This document shows positions 1 through 5,079 of a DNA stretch of 5,079 nucleotides, piece by piece; the stretch's first letter is position 1; the number at the start of each line of letters is the position of its first letter. The notes below the pieces were generated by a model. It worked only from the letters and a program-made list of their open reading frames with translations. It was not told the origin of the DNA and searched no databases. The stretch covers positions 1 through 5,079 of the forward strand of contig CAMURW010000134.1 in the NCBI GenBank assembly GCA_947097635.1, written 5' to 3'. Origin of the DNA: an uncultured Bacteroidales bacterium (GTDB taxonomy: Bacteria > Bacteroidota > Bacteroidia > Bacteroidales > P3). The position numbers and the translations under genes are program-made.

Positions 1-410
1 ACCCATATTTTCATGTGGTTGGCGCTCTCCGGGCTGGCGGAGGTGAACACGGCGGGAGGTATCACCACCTCGCTGGGGAAGGGTATAAAGGAACTTTCTA
101 TGGTCATCAGGGCACCTACCGCCCAGTAGTTCATGTTGGCATCATACCATTTCAGTACGCGAGCCACGAAGCCAGTGCTACCGCCGTTCACACCTTCCAC
201 CTGTTCTGCCAGACCCTCGGGTGAGGGGTGAGGGGTGAGGGGCAAGGGGTGATCTGCAGCAACTGGAAGAGTGATAGGGTCTGCTGTTTGCGTGGTCGGG
301 GCGTTTTGAGCCCACACAGATGACGCGGCCATAGCGAGGGCCAGAAGGAATACAAGATGTCTTACGGACATTGTGGCCGCGATTCGGCACGCAGGAAGTG
401 CTTTTTTCAT
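1..410 (-). CDS. DedA/VTT-family inner-membrane protein, N-terminal part (cut by window edge)
   Basis: Reading the minus strand from ATG 410-408 gives 136 open codons that run off the left edge, so the C-terminal part is missing. Residues 16-35 form a hydrophobic Sec-type signal peptide ending SSVWA before QN. A low-complexity Pro/Thr-rich linker follows (about 36-75), then the start of a DedA (VTT, SNARE-associated) domain at about 80-122, with WYDANMNYWAVGALMTIESS and then FIPFPSEVVIPP. That Glu-Ser-x-(x)-Pro-x-Pro-x-Glu block is the family hallmark. Known DedA proteins are polytopic inner-membrane proteins, some of which recycle undecaprenyl phosphate; the substrate here cannot be told. 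An internal ATG at 371-369 (residue 14) gives a cleaner signal peptide, MSVRHLVFLLALAMAASSVWA, and may be the true start; neither start has a clear Shine-Dalgarno. The TPR gene lies 142 bp upstream in the same direction. That gap shows no clear promoter or terminator, so co-transcription is possible. A 7-bp tandem repeat sits in the linker. Confidence 0.85.
   Translation of the reverse strand, partial: MKKALPACRIAATMSVRHLVFLLALAMAASSVWAQNAPTTQTADPITLPVAADHPLPLTPHPSPEGLAEQVEGVNGGSTGFVARVLKWYDANMNYWAVGALMTIESSFIPFPSEVVIPPAVFTSASPESANHMKIW
221..248. repeat. 7-bp tandem repeat (GTGAGGG x3 plus GCAAGGG) inside the DedA linker
   Basis: GTGAGGG occurs at 221-227, 228-234 and 235-241, followed by a degenerate copy GCAAGGG at 242-248. 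On the coding strand it reads CCCTCAC and encodes a Pro/His/Leu/Thr-rich stretch between the signal peptide and the membrane domain. The unit length is not a multiple of three, so gain or loss of one copy would shift the reading frame of the downstream DedA domain. In one shifted frame a stop follows at 178-180. Confidence 0.9.
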
Positions 411-552
411 TGATATTGGTGTTTAATAATTCCTAACCTTCTTTTCAGATTCGTATCAAACTTTCTTTCAAGGTCTTCGAATACCACTCGGCGAAGATAG
501 AGAAGTATAGAAACGATGGGTAAGGAGATGATGGACGATGGGGGTACTAAGG

Positions 553-1998
553 TTATTGCGGATGATGGAGCATGGCCTGTATGAAAGCGTCCGAGAGTAG
601 GTCGGGGTGTTTGTGAACCATTTCTTCTATGGCTTTGGGGTCGTGGCTGCTCAGATATAATAGAGCCATCATTAGCTGGGGCTTGTTGTGGGTTTGGTAC
701 ATGCATTCGGCCATTCGCGTCTTTATACCGGTGGTGTGACAGGTTAGTGATTCGGCGGTCTGGCGGCCTTTCGACGCTTTTTGGAAAGCCAGCCGATCGG
801 CATCGGAGAGCAGTGTTCCCGCTGCCTCATACCATTCGCCCTCCATCAGTGCGTCGGCGGCTTGTAGCCAATATTCCATTCGGTCGCCGCCCAGTTCTAT
901 GGCGTGGCGTATCGTTTCGCAGCCGGCATCGGTCTCCTCCATCCTCATCAGCAGCATGCCCAGGGCAAGGTGATATTCGGGTTCGTAGGGCTTTTGATCT
1001 ATGGCTCGCTGGATATTAGCTTGTGCAGCCCCATAGTCGCCCTGCATGGCGTAGCATTCTGCCAGCAACCTGCGCGCCTCGGTGTTGTAGGGATCCTCGT
1101 CCAGTGCTTTCTTGTAGTAGACGGAGGCGGTGGCATAGTTCTTCTGGTCCAGAAAGCAGGATGCTATGTTGCACAGCACATCGTCCTTGCTGTCGGCCAG
1201 CGGCATTGCCTCGTGCAGCGTGTTCACGGCATCGGCATAGCGGCCGTGCACCCTGTAGCAGTGCGCCAGCTCGTCGTAGGCATCGTAGTAATTTTTGTCT
1301 ATGGCTATGGAGTATTGCAGTGCGTCTTCGGCGCGTTCATACAGGCCGCAATCTGCCAGTGCTTCGCCCAGCGCCAGCCAACCTTCGGCGCTGTAGGGCT
1401 GCCGCTGCACGAAGTCGCGAAAATATTCCGCCGCCCCTGCCGCGTCGTCCAGGCTGCCGAAAGTGTGTGCCAAATTCAGTATGCTGCGTGTCTCGTTAGG
1501 GTTTATCTCCAAAGCTTTCTTGTAGTAGATTATGGCGCTGAGCTGCTGTCCCTGTTTGCTGTACTCGTCGGCTATGTTGCCATACACCATATCCAGCTCG
1601 CAGCCGTCCTTGCTGGCCAGCAAGTAATATTCTATGGCTTTGCGGCTTTGCCCGCAGTCGCTGTACAGCGTTCCCAAGGCATACAGTGCATCGGTATTGC
1701 CGCTGTTGCGTTTCAGCAACTGCAAAAGCAACGCCTCAGCCTCTTGGAACTTGTCCTTTACGCACAGCATCTCGGCCCTTCTCAGTTCCATCTCGTCATC
1801 GCCGGGGAACAAGCGGTTGCCGTATTCCACGGCATGCGTCAGCATATCCACGTCGTGAACGTCCAGATAGAAGTCTATGATGCCGTCCATCTGATCCACG
1901 TCGAAATACGCCGAATCGCCCTGAGCGATACTACGTTCAAACGCTAGAACCAGACTTCGTATACGAGGGTCAACACCTTTAAAACGATTATTATCCAT
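553..1998 (-). CDS. Tetratricopeptide repeat (TPR) protein, cytoplasmic
   Basis: This 481-residue protein is made almost wholly of helical 34-residue TPR units. About eight to ten run from residue 70 to 373, with a degenerate one or two before that. Clear units include YALGTLYSDCGQSRKAIEYY (106-125), the unit ending YYKKALEINPNE (158-169) and the unit ending YYKKALDEDPYN (294-305). The repeating A-x-x-x-x-KALE-x-x-P pattern is typical. The N-terminal YFDVDQMDGIIDFYLD (31-46) resembles the opening of TPR proteins common in Bacteroidales. There is no signal peptide, membrane segment or catalytic domain, so it probably acts as a cytoplasmic protein-protein scaffold. Its partner is unknown. The last 90 residues (about 390-481) are helical but depart from the TPR pattern. 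The start ATG 1998-1996 is the first in frame and has no Shine-Dalgarno, only an A/T-containing leader. It diverges from the EF-G paralog and reads toward the DedA gene. Long ORFs on the opposite strand are shadows of it. Confidence 0.9.
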   Translation of the reverse strand: MDNNRFKGVDPRIRSLVLAFERSIAQGDSAYFDVDQMDGIIDFYLDVHDVDMLTHAVEYGNRLFPGDDEMELRRAEMLCVKDKFQEAEALLLQLLKRNSGNTDALYALGTLYSDCGQSRKAIEYYLLASKDGCELDMVYGNIADEYSKQGQQLSAIIYYKKALEINPNETRSILNLAHTFGSLDDAAGAAEYFRDFVQRQPYSAEGWLALGEALADCGLYERAEDALQYSIAIDKNYYDAYDELAHCYRVHGRYADAVNTLHEAMPLADSKDDVLCNIASCFLDQKNYATASVYYKKALDEDPYNTEARRLLAECYAMQGDYGAAQANIQRAIDQKPYEPEYHLALGMLLMRMEETDAGCETIRHAIELGGDRMEYWLQAADALMEGEWYEAAGTLLSDADRLAFQKASKGRQTAESLTCHTTGIKTRMAECMYQTHNKPQLMMALLYLSSHDPKAIEEMVHKHPDLLSDAFIQAMLHHPQ

Positions 1999-2056
1999 AT
2001 ACCAATCACGTCACCGAAAAAGTACTATTGCTTCAGCGCTTTTCGCTAAAGAAACT

Positions 2057-2089
2057 CTTTTTGCCCTCCGCGACGGCAAGGGCAAGAAG
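2057..2089 (-). promoter_or_regulatory. Stem-loop in the TPR gene leader
   Basis: On the minus-strand RNA, CUUCUUGCCC (2089-2080) pairs with GGGCAAAAAG (2066-2057), giving nine pairs and one C-A mismatch. Inside the 13-base loop CCG (2076-2074) and CGG (2070-2068) can pair around a 3-base loop. It lies about 60 bases before the TPR start codon and downstream of the proposed promoter, so it would be in the mRNA leader. No U-run follows, so it does not look like an intrinsic terminator. Its function is unknown. Confidence 0.45.
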
Positions 2090-2146
2090 ATCCAAACGAG
2101 TGAATATTAGAATCATAGTAGCATTCTCCCGATAACAAACAAAAAA

Positions 2147-2176
2147 CAAAGATACCTATTATTTTTGAATTGCAGG
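2147..2176 (-). promoter_or_regulatory. Probable Bacteroidales promoter of the TPR gene
   Basis: The minus strand reads TATCTTTG at 2154-2147, an exact match to the Bacteroidales -7 consensus TAnnTTTG. The -33 element is weak: CCTG at 2176-2173, 18 bases upstream, one or two changes from TTG/TTTG. Transcription would start near 2141 and give a leader of about 140 bases. The start of that transcript would be very T-rich. Confidence 0.5.
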
Positions 2177-2332
2177 CGTTTTTTGAGAAAATTGACAAAA
2201 TCTCAAATTCCGCAAGTCAGACTCATGCGTAATCCTATAATGACGATTATGAGTATTTCTATGGCACCGAGCGGTAGGCGGAGGCTATCCAACAAGGAAT
2301 AAGCTGCAAACACGTCGATTTATGTAGGATTT

Positions 2333-2734
2333 ATGAATGCAAAATGTCAGCCACAAACCCAATACACCCTACAGCGTATCCGCGTCTCGCTTGTGTTTGG
2401 CACGCGTCGGAATTTTTCGACCCATGCTCGACCCATGCCAGACCCATGCTCGACCCATGCCAAACCCATGACCCCGAGTTACAAACCTTCCTTCTATTAC
2501 CCTCACCCTATCGTACACCGCCCCAGTACCGTCTCGCCTCCATTCCAGCATCTGGTAGAAGAAAAGCCTGCGGAAAGTACCGAACCAGCAGGTTTCATGG
2601 CCGCCAACACTGCCGGTGAGACAATGCCGAACGTGATCGAAGATTTTGCTGCCAAACCTGCCACGCAGGAGGTTCGCCTCTTACACGACGGCCAACGACA
2701 CCACGTGAAAGAGATGTTCCGAACTCAACAGTAA
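2333..2734 (+). CDS. Doubtful short ORF; only its 3' part (from about 2597) looks coding-like
   Basis: The frame is open for 133 codons, but its first half runs through the 11-bp tandem repeat and has poor, proline/histidine-rich composition. Other frames on both strands are also open there, so that half is probably not translated. The last 45 codons from the internal ATG 2597 (MAANTAGETMPNVIEDFAAK onward to stop 2732-2734) are mixed charged and hydrophobic and look more protein-like. I recognise no domain, signal peptide or family. It ends 25 bp before the -33 box of the EF-G paralog promoter. It could be a small hypothetical gene, the tail of a decayed gene, or chance. Confidence 0.15.
   Translation: MNAKCQPQTQYTLQRIRVSLVFGTRRNFSTHARPMPDPCSTHAKPMTPSYKPSFYYPHPIVHRPSTVSPPFQHLVEEKPAESTEPAGFMAANTAGETMPNVIEDFAAKPATQEVRLLHDGQRHHVKEMFRTQQ
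2417..2471. repeat. Five 11-bp tandem repeats (TCGACCCATGC type)
   Basis: Units are TCGACCCATGC (2417-2427), TCGACCCATGC (2428-2438), CAGACCCATGC (2439-2449), TCGACCCATGC (2450-2460) and CAAACCCATGA (2461-2471). The ACCCATG core is invariant. Units two to five also form a 22-bp higher-order repeat (TCG type followed by CA type). The 11-bp period is close to one helical turn, so every core faces the same side of the DNA. It lies in the intergenic region, about 290 bp upstream of the EF-G paralog promoter. Confidence 0.9.
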
Positions 2735-2759
2735 AATTTTTCTTGCAGCACGTTTTTTC

Positions 2760-2789
2760 TTGTCAATAGAAAAAAAGTTAGTAAATTTG
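2760..2789 (+). promoter_or_regulatory. Strong Bacteroidales-type promoter of the EF-G paralog
   Basis: TTG at 2760-2762, a 19-base spacer, then TAAATTTG at 2782-2789 match the Bacteroidales sigma-70 (sigma-ABfr) consensus TTTG / TAnnTTTG with ideal spacing. The spacer is A/T-rich. Transcription should start near 2795, leaving a leader of about 117 bases before ATG 2913. A 9-bp direct repeat, TTTTTCTTG, occurs at 2737-2745 and again at 2754-2762, the second copy overlapping the -33 element. Confidence 0.85.
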
Positions 2790-2793
2790 CCTT

Positions 2794-2877
2794 TTCGCAT
2801 CGCCATGCCACGGCACTGGAAACAAAGACGTAAGACCTTTTGTGCCAGAGCAAAACATCGTTTTGGTACGCTGCGAA
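2794..2877 (+). promoter_or_regulatory. Foldable 5' leader of the EF-G paralog mRNA (candidate three-way junction)
   Basis: Three nested complementary pairs can form together. The outer stem is TTCGCA (2794-2799) with TGCGAA (2872-2877). Inner stem A is GGCAC (2812-2816) with GTGCC (2842-2846). Inner stem B is CAAAAC (2851-2856) with GTTTTG (2860-2865) around a 3-base loop. The outer stem begins almost at the predicted transcription start. It resembles no riboswitch class that I recognise. Confidence 0.35.
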
Positions 2878-2897
2878 TACTTGCTGGAATAATATTT

Positions 2898-2909
2898 ATA
2901 TAGCTATAT
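2898..2909. promoter_or_regulatory. Perfect 12-bp palindrome ATATAGCTATAT next to the start codon
   Basis: The palindrome is perfect and ends three bases before ATG 2913, in the place where ribosomes load. As RNA it could form only a weak short hairpin; as DNA it could be a dimeric repressor site. No Shine-Dalgarno is present, as is usual in Bacteroidota, where A/T-rich leaders aid initiation. The palindrome may simply be part of that A/T richness. Confidence 0.4.
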
Positions 2910-2912
2910 CAA

Positions 2913-5045
2913 ATGAAAATTTATCAGACCTCCGACATCCGTAACATCGCCCTCGTGGGCGGTGCCAAATCGGGCAAAACCACCATGGCAGAAGCCATGG
3001 CTTTCCAGGGCGGCGTTATCAATCGTCGCGGTACCGTGGAAGACAAAAACACCATCTGCGACTACCGCGACATTGAAACCGCCAAAGGCTATAGCGTACG
3101 CACGTCGCTGCTGTACACCGAATATGGCAACAAGAAAATCAACATCCTGGACGTGCCAGGCTTTGCCGACTTCCAGGGCGAGCTGGTGGCAGCCTTCAAC
3201 GTGGTGGAAACTGCCGTAGTGATGGTGAACGCGCAGAGCGGCATTGAGGTGGGCACGGAAGTGGCGTATCGCTATAGCGGTAAGCTGAAGACACCACTGG
3301 TCTTCTGCGTCAACCACACCGACGCAGAAAAATCCAAATTCGACGACTGTGTGAACCAACTGAAGGACTACTTCGGAGGCAAATGCACAGTACTGCAGTT
3401 CCCCGTGAACCAGGGTCTGGGCTTCAACAGCATCATCGACATCGTGCTGAACAAGCAGCTCACCTACAAGGACGGCAAATGTACCATGAGCGACATCCCC
3501 GCCGACCTCGCCGACAGAGCTGCGGAACTGCGCAACGCACTGGTGGAAGAAGCCGCTGCCGCCGACGATGCCCTCATGGAGAAATACTTCGAGGACGGCG
3601 ACCTCAACGCCGAAGACCTCAGCAAAGCCCTGAAACTGGCCATAGACAAGCAAGACCTCTTCCCCATCATGTGCACCAGCGCCAAGGAGAACATCGGCGT
3701 GGATCGTCTCATGGAGTTCATCAACCAGAACGTGGCAGCACCCAACGAGGTGGCAGAACCCAAGAAAACCGTGGCAGGCAAAGAACTGAAGAACGACAGC
3801 GCGAACAGCCCCGTGGTGTTCGCGTGGAAAAACGCCACCGTACCTCAACTGGGCGAAATCACCTACCTGCGCATCTACGACGGCACACTCACCGAGGCTC
3901 AGGACATGATAAACAGCACCAACCAAAGCAAAGAACGCATCACACAGATACTGGTGTGCTGCGGCAAAAACCGCCAACGCGTGGAGAAAGCCGAAGCCGG
4001 CGACATCGTGTGCACCATCAAGCTGAAAGACGTCAAGACCAACCAAACCCTGTGCGGCCTTAAAAACGCCGACGACGTGGTGCCGCCCATCGAGTTCCCC
4101 GTACCCGTCTACACCGTGGCGGCCAAAGCAACCAACAGCAGCGACGACGAGAAAGTGGGCGCCGCCCTCAACGAACTGGTGAACACGGACCGCAGCCTCA
4201 CACTGGAGAACAGCCGCGAACTGCGCCAGATTATCCTGGGGTGCCAAGGCGAACTGCACCTGAGCACAGTGAAATGGTTCTTCGAGAACCAGTACAAACT
4301 GGGTGTCAGTTTCACCGCGCCCAACGTGCCCTATCGCGAAACCATCACCAAGACCAGCGAAGCCATGTATCGCCACAAGAAGCAGAGCGGCGGCAGCGGC
4401 CAGTTTGGCGAGGTGCACATGATGATAGAACCCTATTTCGACGGCATGCCCAACCAAACCAAATATCCCATCCGCGACACGCAGGTGTACGACCTGGAAT
4501 GGGGCGGCAAGCTCATCTTCAACAACTGCGTGGTAGGCGGTTCCATCGATGCCCGCTTCATGCCCGCCATCCTCAAAGGTATTATGGAAAAGATAGAGCA
4601 GGGGCCACTCACCGGCAGTTACGCCCGCGACATCGTGGTGAACGTGTACGACGGCAAGATGCACCCCGTGGACTCCAACGAAACGGCATTCAAAATTGCC
4701 GGACGCACCGCCTTCCGGGAGGCCTTCAAAAACGCCAACCCCAAGATCATGGAACCCATCTACGACGTGGATGTCACTGTGCCTAGCGACGCCATGGGCG
4801 GCGTAATGACAGACCTACAGGGCCGCCGCGCCATTGTGATGGGCATGGACGCAGAAGGAAAATACACCACTTTGCACGCCAAAGCCCCTCTCGCCGAGAT
4901 GAACCGCTACTGCACCTCGTTAAGTTCGCTCACCAGCGGCCGCGGCACGTTCAGCATGAGATACTCCGAGTATCAGCAGGTACCCACCGACGTGCAGCAG
5001 GCACTGCTCAAAGCTTACGAAGAATCCCAGAGCGAAGAGGAATAA
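2913..5045 (+). CDS. fusA2: EF-G paralog (EF-G2 type), translation elongation factor lacking the catalytic switch II His
   Basis: This 710-residue protein has the whole EF-G architecture at normal length: G domain about 1-290 with the G' insert, domain II about 298-395, III about 398-470, IV about 473-600 and V about 612-700. The P-loop is GGAKSGKT (16-23), G4 is NHTD (134-137, normally NKMD) and G5 is TSAKE (255-259). Switch I reads KGYSV (58-62) instead of RGITI, and G3 reads DVPGFAD (80-86) instead of DTPGHVD. The catalytic histidine is therefore Phe84. The domain IV tip keeps KQSGGSGQFG (490-499) and His584 in GKMHPVDS, needed for tRNA-mRNA translocation. The start, MKIYQTSDIRNIALVGG, agrees with the Bacteroides paralog. 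As I recall, B. thetaiotaomicron EF-G2 translates without GTPase activity, is induced by Cur under carbon starvation and aids gut colonisation; the same role here is inference. It is not the housekeeping fusA, which normally sits in the str operon. A strong promoter and a structured leader precede it. The C-terminus is acidic (SEEE). Confidence 0.93.
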   Translation: MKIYQTSDIRNIALVGGAKSGKTTMAEAMAFQGGVINRRGTVEDKNTICDYRDIETAKGYSVRTSLLYTEYGNKKINILDVPGFADFQGELVAAFNVVETAVVMVNAQSGIEVGTEVAYRYSGKLKTPLVFCVNHTDAEKSKFDDCVNQLKDYFGGKCTVLQFPVNQGLGFNSIIDIVLNKQLTYKDGKCTMSDIPADLADRAAELRNALVEEAAAADDALMEKYFEDGDLNAEDLSKALKLAIDKQDLFPIMCTSAKENIGVDRLMEFINQNVAAPNEVAEPKKTVAGKELKNDSANSPVVFAWKNATVPQLGEITYLRIYDGTLTEAQDMINSTNQSKERITQILVCCGKNRQRVEKAEAGDIVCTIKLKDVKTNQTLCGLKNADDVVPPIEFPVPVYTVAAKATNSSDDEKVGAALNELVNTDRSLTLENSRELRQIILGCQGELHLSTVKWFFENQYKLGVSFTAPNVPYRETITKTSEAMYRHKKQSGGSGQFGEVHMMIEPYFDGMPNQTKYPIRDTQVYDLEWGGKLIFNNCVVGGSIDARFMPAILKGIMEKIEQGPLTGSYARDIVVNVYDGKMHPVDSNETAFKIAGRTAFREAFKNANPKIMEPIYDVDVTVPSDAMGGVMTDLQGRRAIVMGMDAEGKYTTLHAKAPLAEMNRYCTSLSSLTSGRGTFSMRYSEYQQVPTDVQQALLKAYEESQSEEE

Positions 5046-5054
5046 CATTCTTCA

Positions 5055-5063
5055 CCCCCCCCC
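5055..5063. repeat. Run of nine C after the EF-G paralog
   Basis: A C9 homopolymer begins 10 bp after the stop codon. No stem-loop terminator is visible in the 34 bases that remain before the window edge. Such runs slip easily in replication and are also a common site of sequencing error. Confidence 0.9.
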
Positions 5064-5079
5064 ATTACACACCACGAGG

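Larger units (their letters stand above)
1999..2912. other. 914-bp divergent intergenic region
   Basis: This gap separates the divergent TPR and EF-G-paralog genes and is unusually long for two housekeeping-like promoters. From left to right it holds the TPR leader with a stem-loop (2057-2089), the TPR -7 box (2147-2154), a stretch from about 2160 to 2330 in which I see nothing firm, an 11-bp tandem array (2417-2471), a weak short ORF ending at 2734, the plus-strand promoter (2760-2789) and the structured leader of the EF-G paralog (2794-2909). No tRNA, IS terminal repeat or transposase remnant was recognised. In one plus-strand frame, 2248-2274 reads YNDDYEYFYG-like residues between stops, which could be a decayed coding fragment but is too short to name. 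Confidence 0.7.

Noticed and set aside
178..390. 70-codon minus-strand frame across the signal peptide and repeat of the DedA gene
   Set aside because: It is an out-of-frame reading of the DedA start; the correct frame gives a signal peptide and the DedA hallmark block. It is useful only as the frame entered if the heptamer repeat slipped.
450..470. AAAGTTTG on the minus strand as a -7 box for the DedA gene
   Set aside because: It differs from consensus in the first base, and the -33 position reads only TGG. It is too weak to call.
407..706. 99-codon minus-strand frame spanning the TPR end and the gap, whose TGA overlaps the ATG of the DedA gene as ATGA
   Set aside because: The overlap looks like translational coupling, and the last 30 residues look protein-like. 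But the first half is out of frame with the TPR gene, which already ends naturally, and no homology is recognisable.
904..1947. 347-codon open frame on the plus strand across the TPR gene
   Set aside because: It is antisense to the TPR repeats, has no recognisable domain and has a biased Val/Gln/Ala composition. It is a shadow of the real gene.
2160..2167. TATTTTTG, a match to TAnnTTTG on the plus strand
   Set aside because: There is no TTG or TTTG at the right distance upstream and no gene follows it. It is a chance match in A/T-rich DNA.
2904..4664. 586-codon open frame on the minus strand across the EF-G paralog
   Set aside because: It is exactly antisense to a clearly homologous protein. 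Its His/Val/Ala-rich composition is what the reverse of a C-ending codon bias gives, and no family is recognisable in it.

Overview
The window looks like a piece of a Bacteroidota chromosome, most likely order Bacteroidales and possibly Prevotella-like. Three things point there. The EF-G-like protein starts and reads like the second EF-G paralog of Bacteroides and Prevotella. A textbook Bacteroidales promoter (TTG, 19 bases, TAAATTTG) stands in front of it. No gene start has a clear Shine-Dalgarno sequence; the leaders are A/T-rich instead. The species cannot be fixed from the sequence alone.

Layout. Bases 1-410 (minus strand) hold the first 136 codons of a DedA/VTT-family membrane protein, cut by the left edge. 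It has a Sec-type signal peptide, and a 7-bp tandem repeat lies in its linker. After a 142-bp gap comes a complete 481-residue cytoplasmic TPR protein (553-1998, minus strand), read in the same direction. Its exact -7 box is at 2147-2154, and a stem-loop lies in its leader. The 914-bp gap between the divergent genes (1999-2912) holds five 11-bp tandem repeats, a doubtful short ORF, the strong promoter, a foldable leader and a 12-bp palindrome beside the start codon. Bases 2913-5045 (plus strand) hold a complete 710-residue EF-G paralog, followed by a run of nine C near the right edge.

How it fits together. The EF-G paralog is the most informative gene. It keeps the P-loop and the domain IV histidine used in translocation. 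It has lost the switch II histidine that catalyses GTP hydrolysis (DVPGF instead of DTPGH). This matches the Bacteroides EF-G2 (fusA2) type, reported to support translation without GTP hydrolysis under the starvation regulator Cur. The TPR and DedA genes share no evident pathway with it and are transcribed away from it. No mobile element, CRISPR array, tRNA or rRNA was recognised. The clearest candidates for something undescribed are the heptamer repeat inside the DedA reading frame, the helically phased 11-bp array, and the structured fusA2-like leader.
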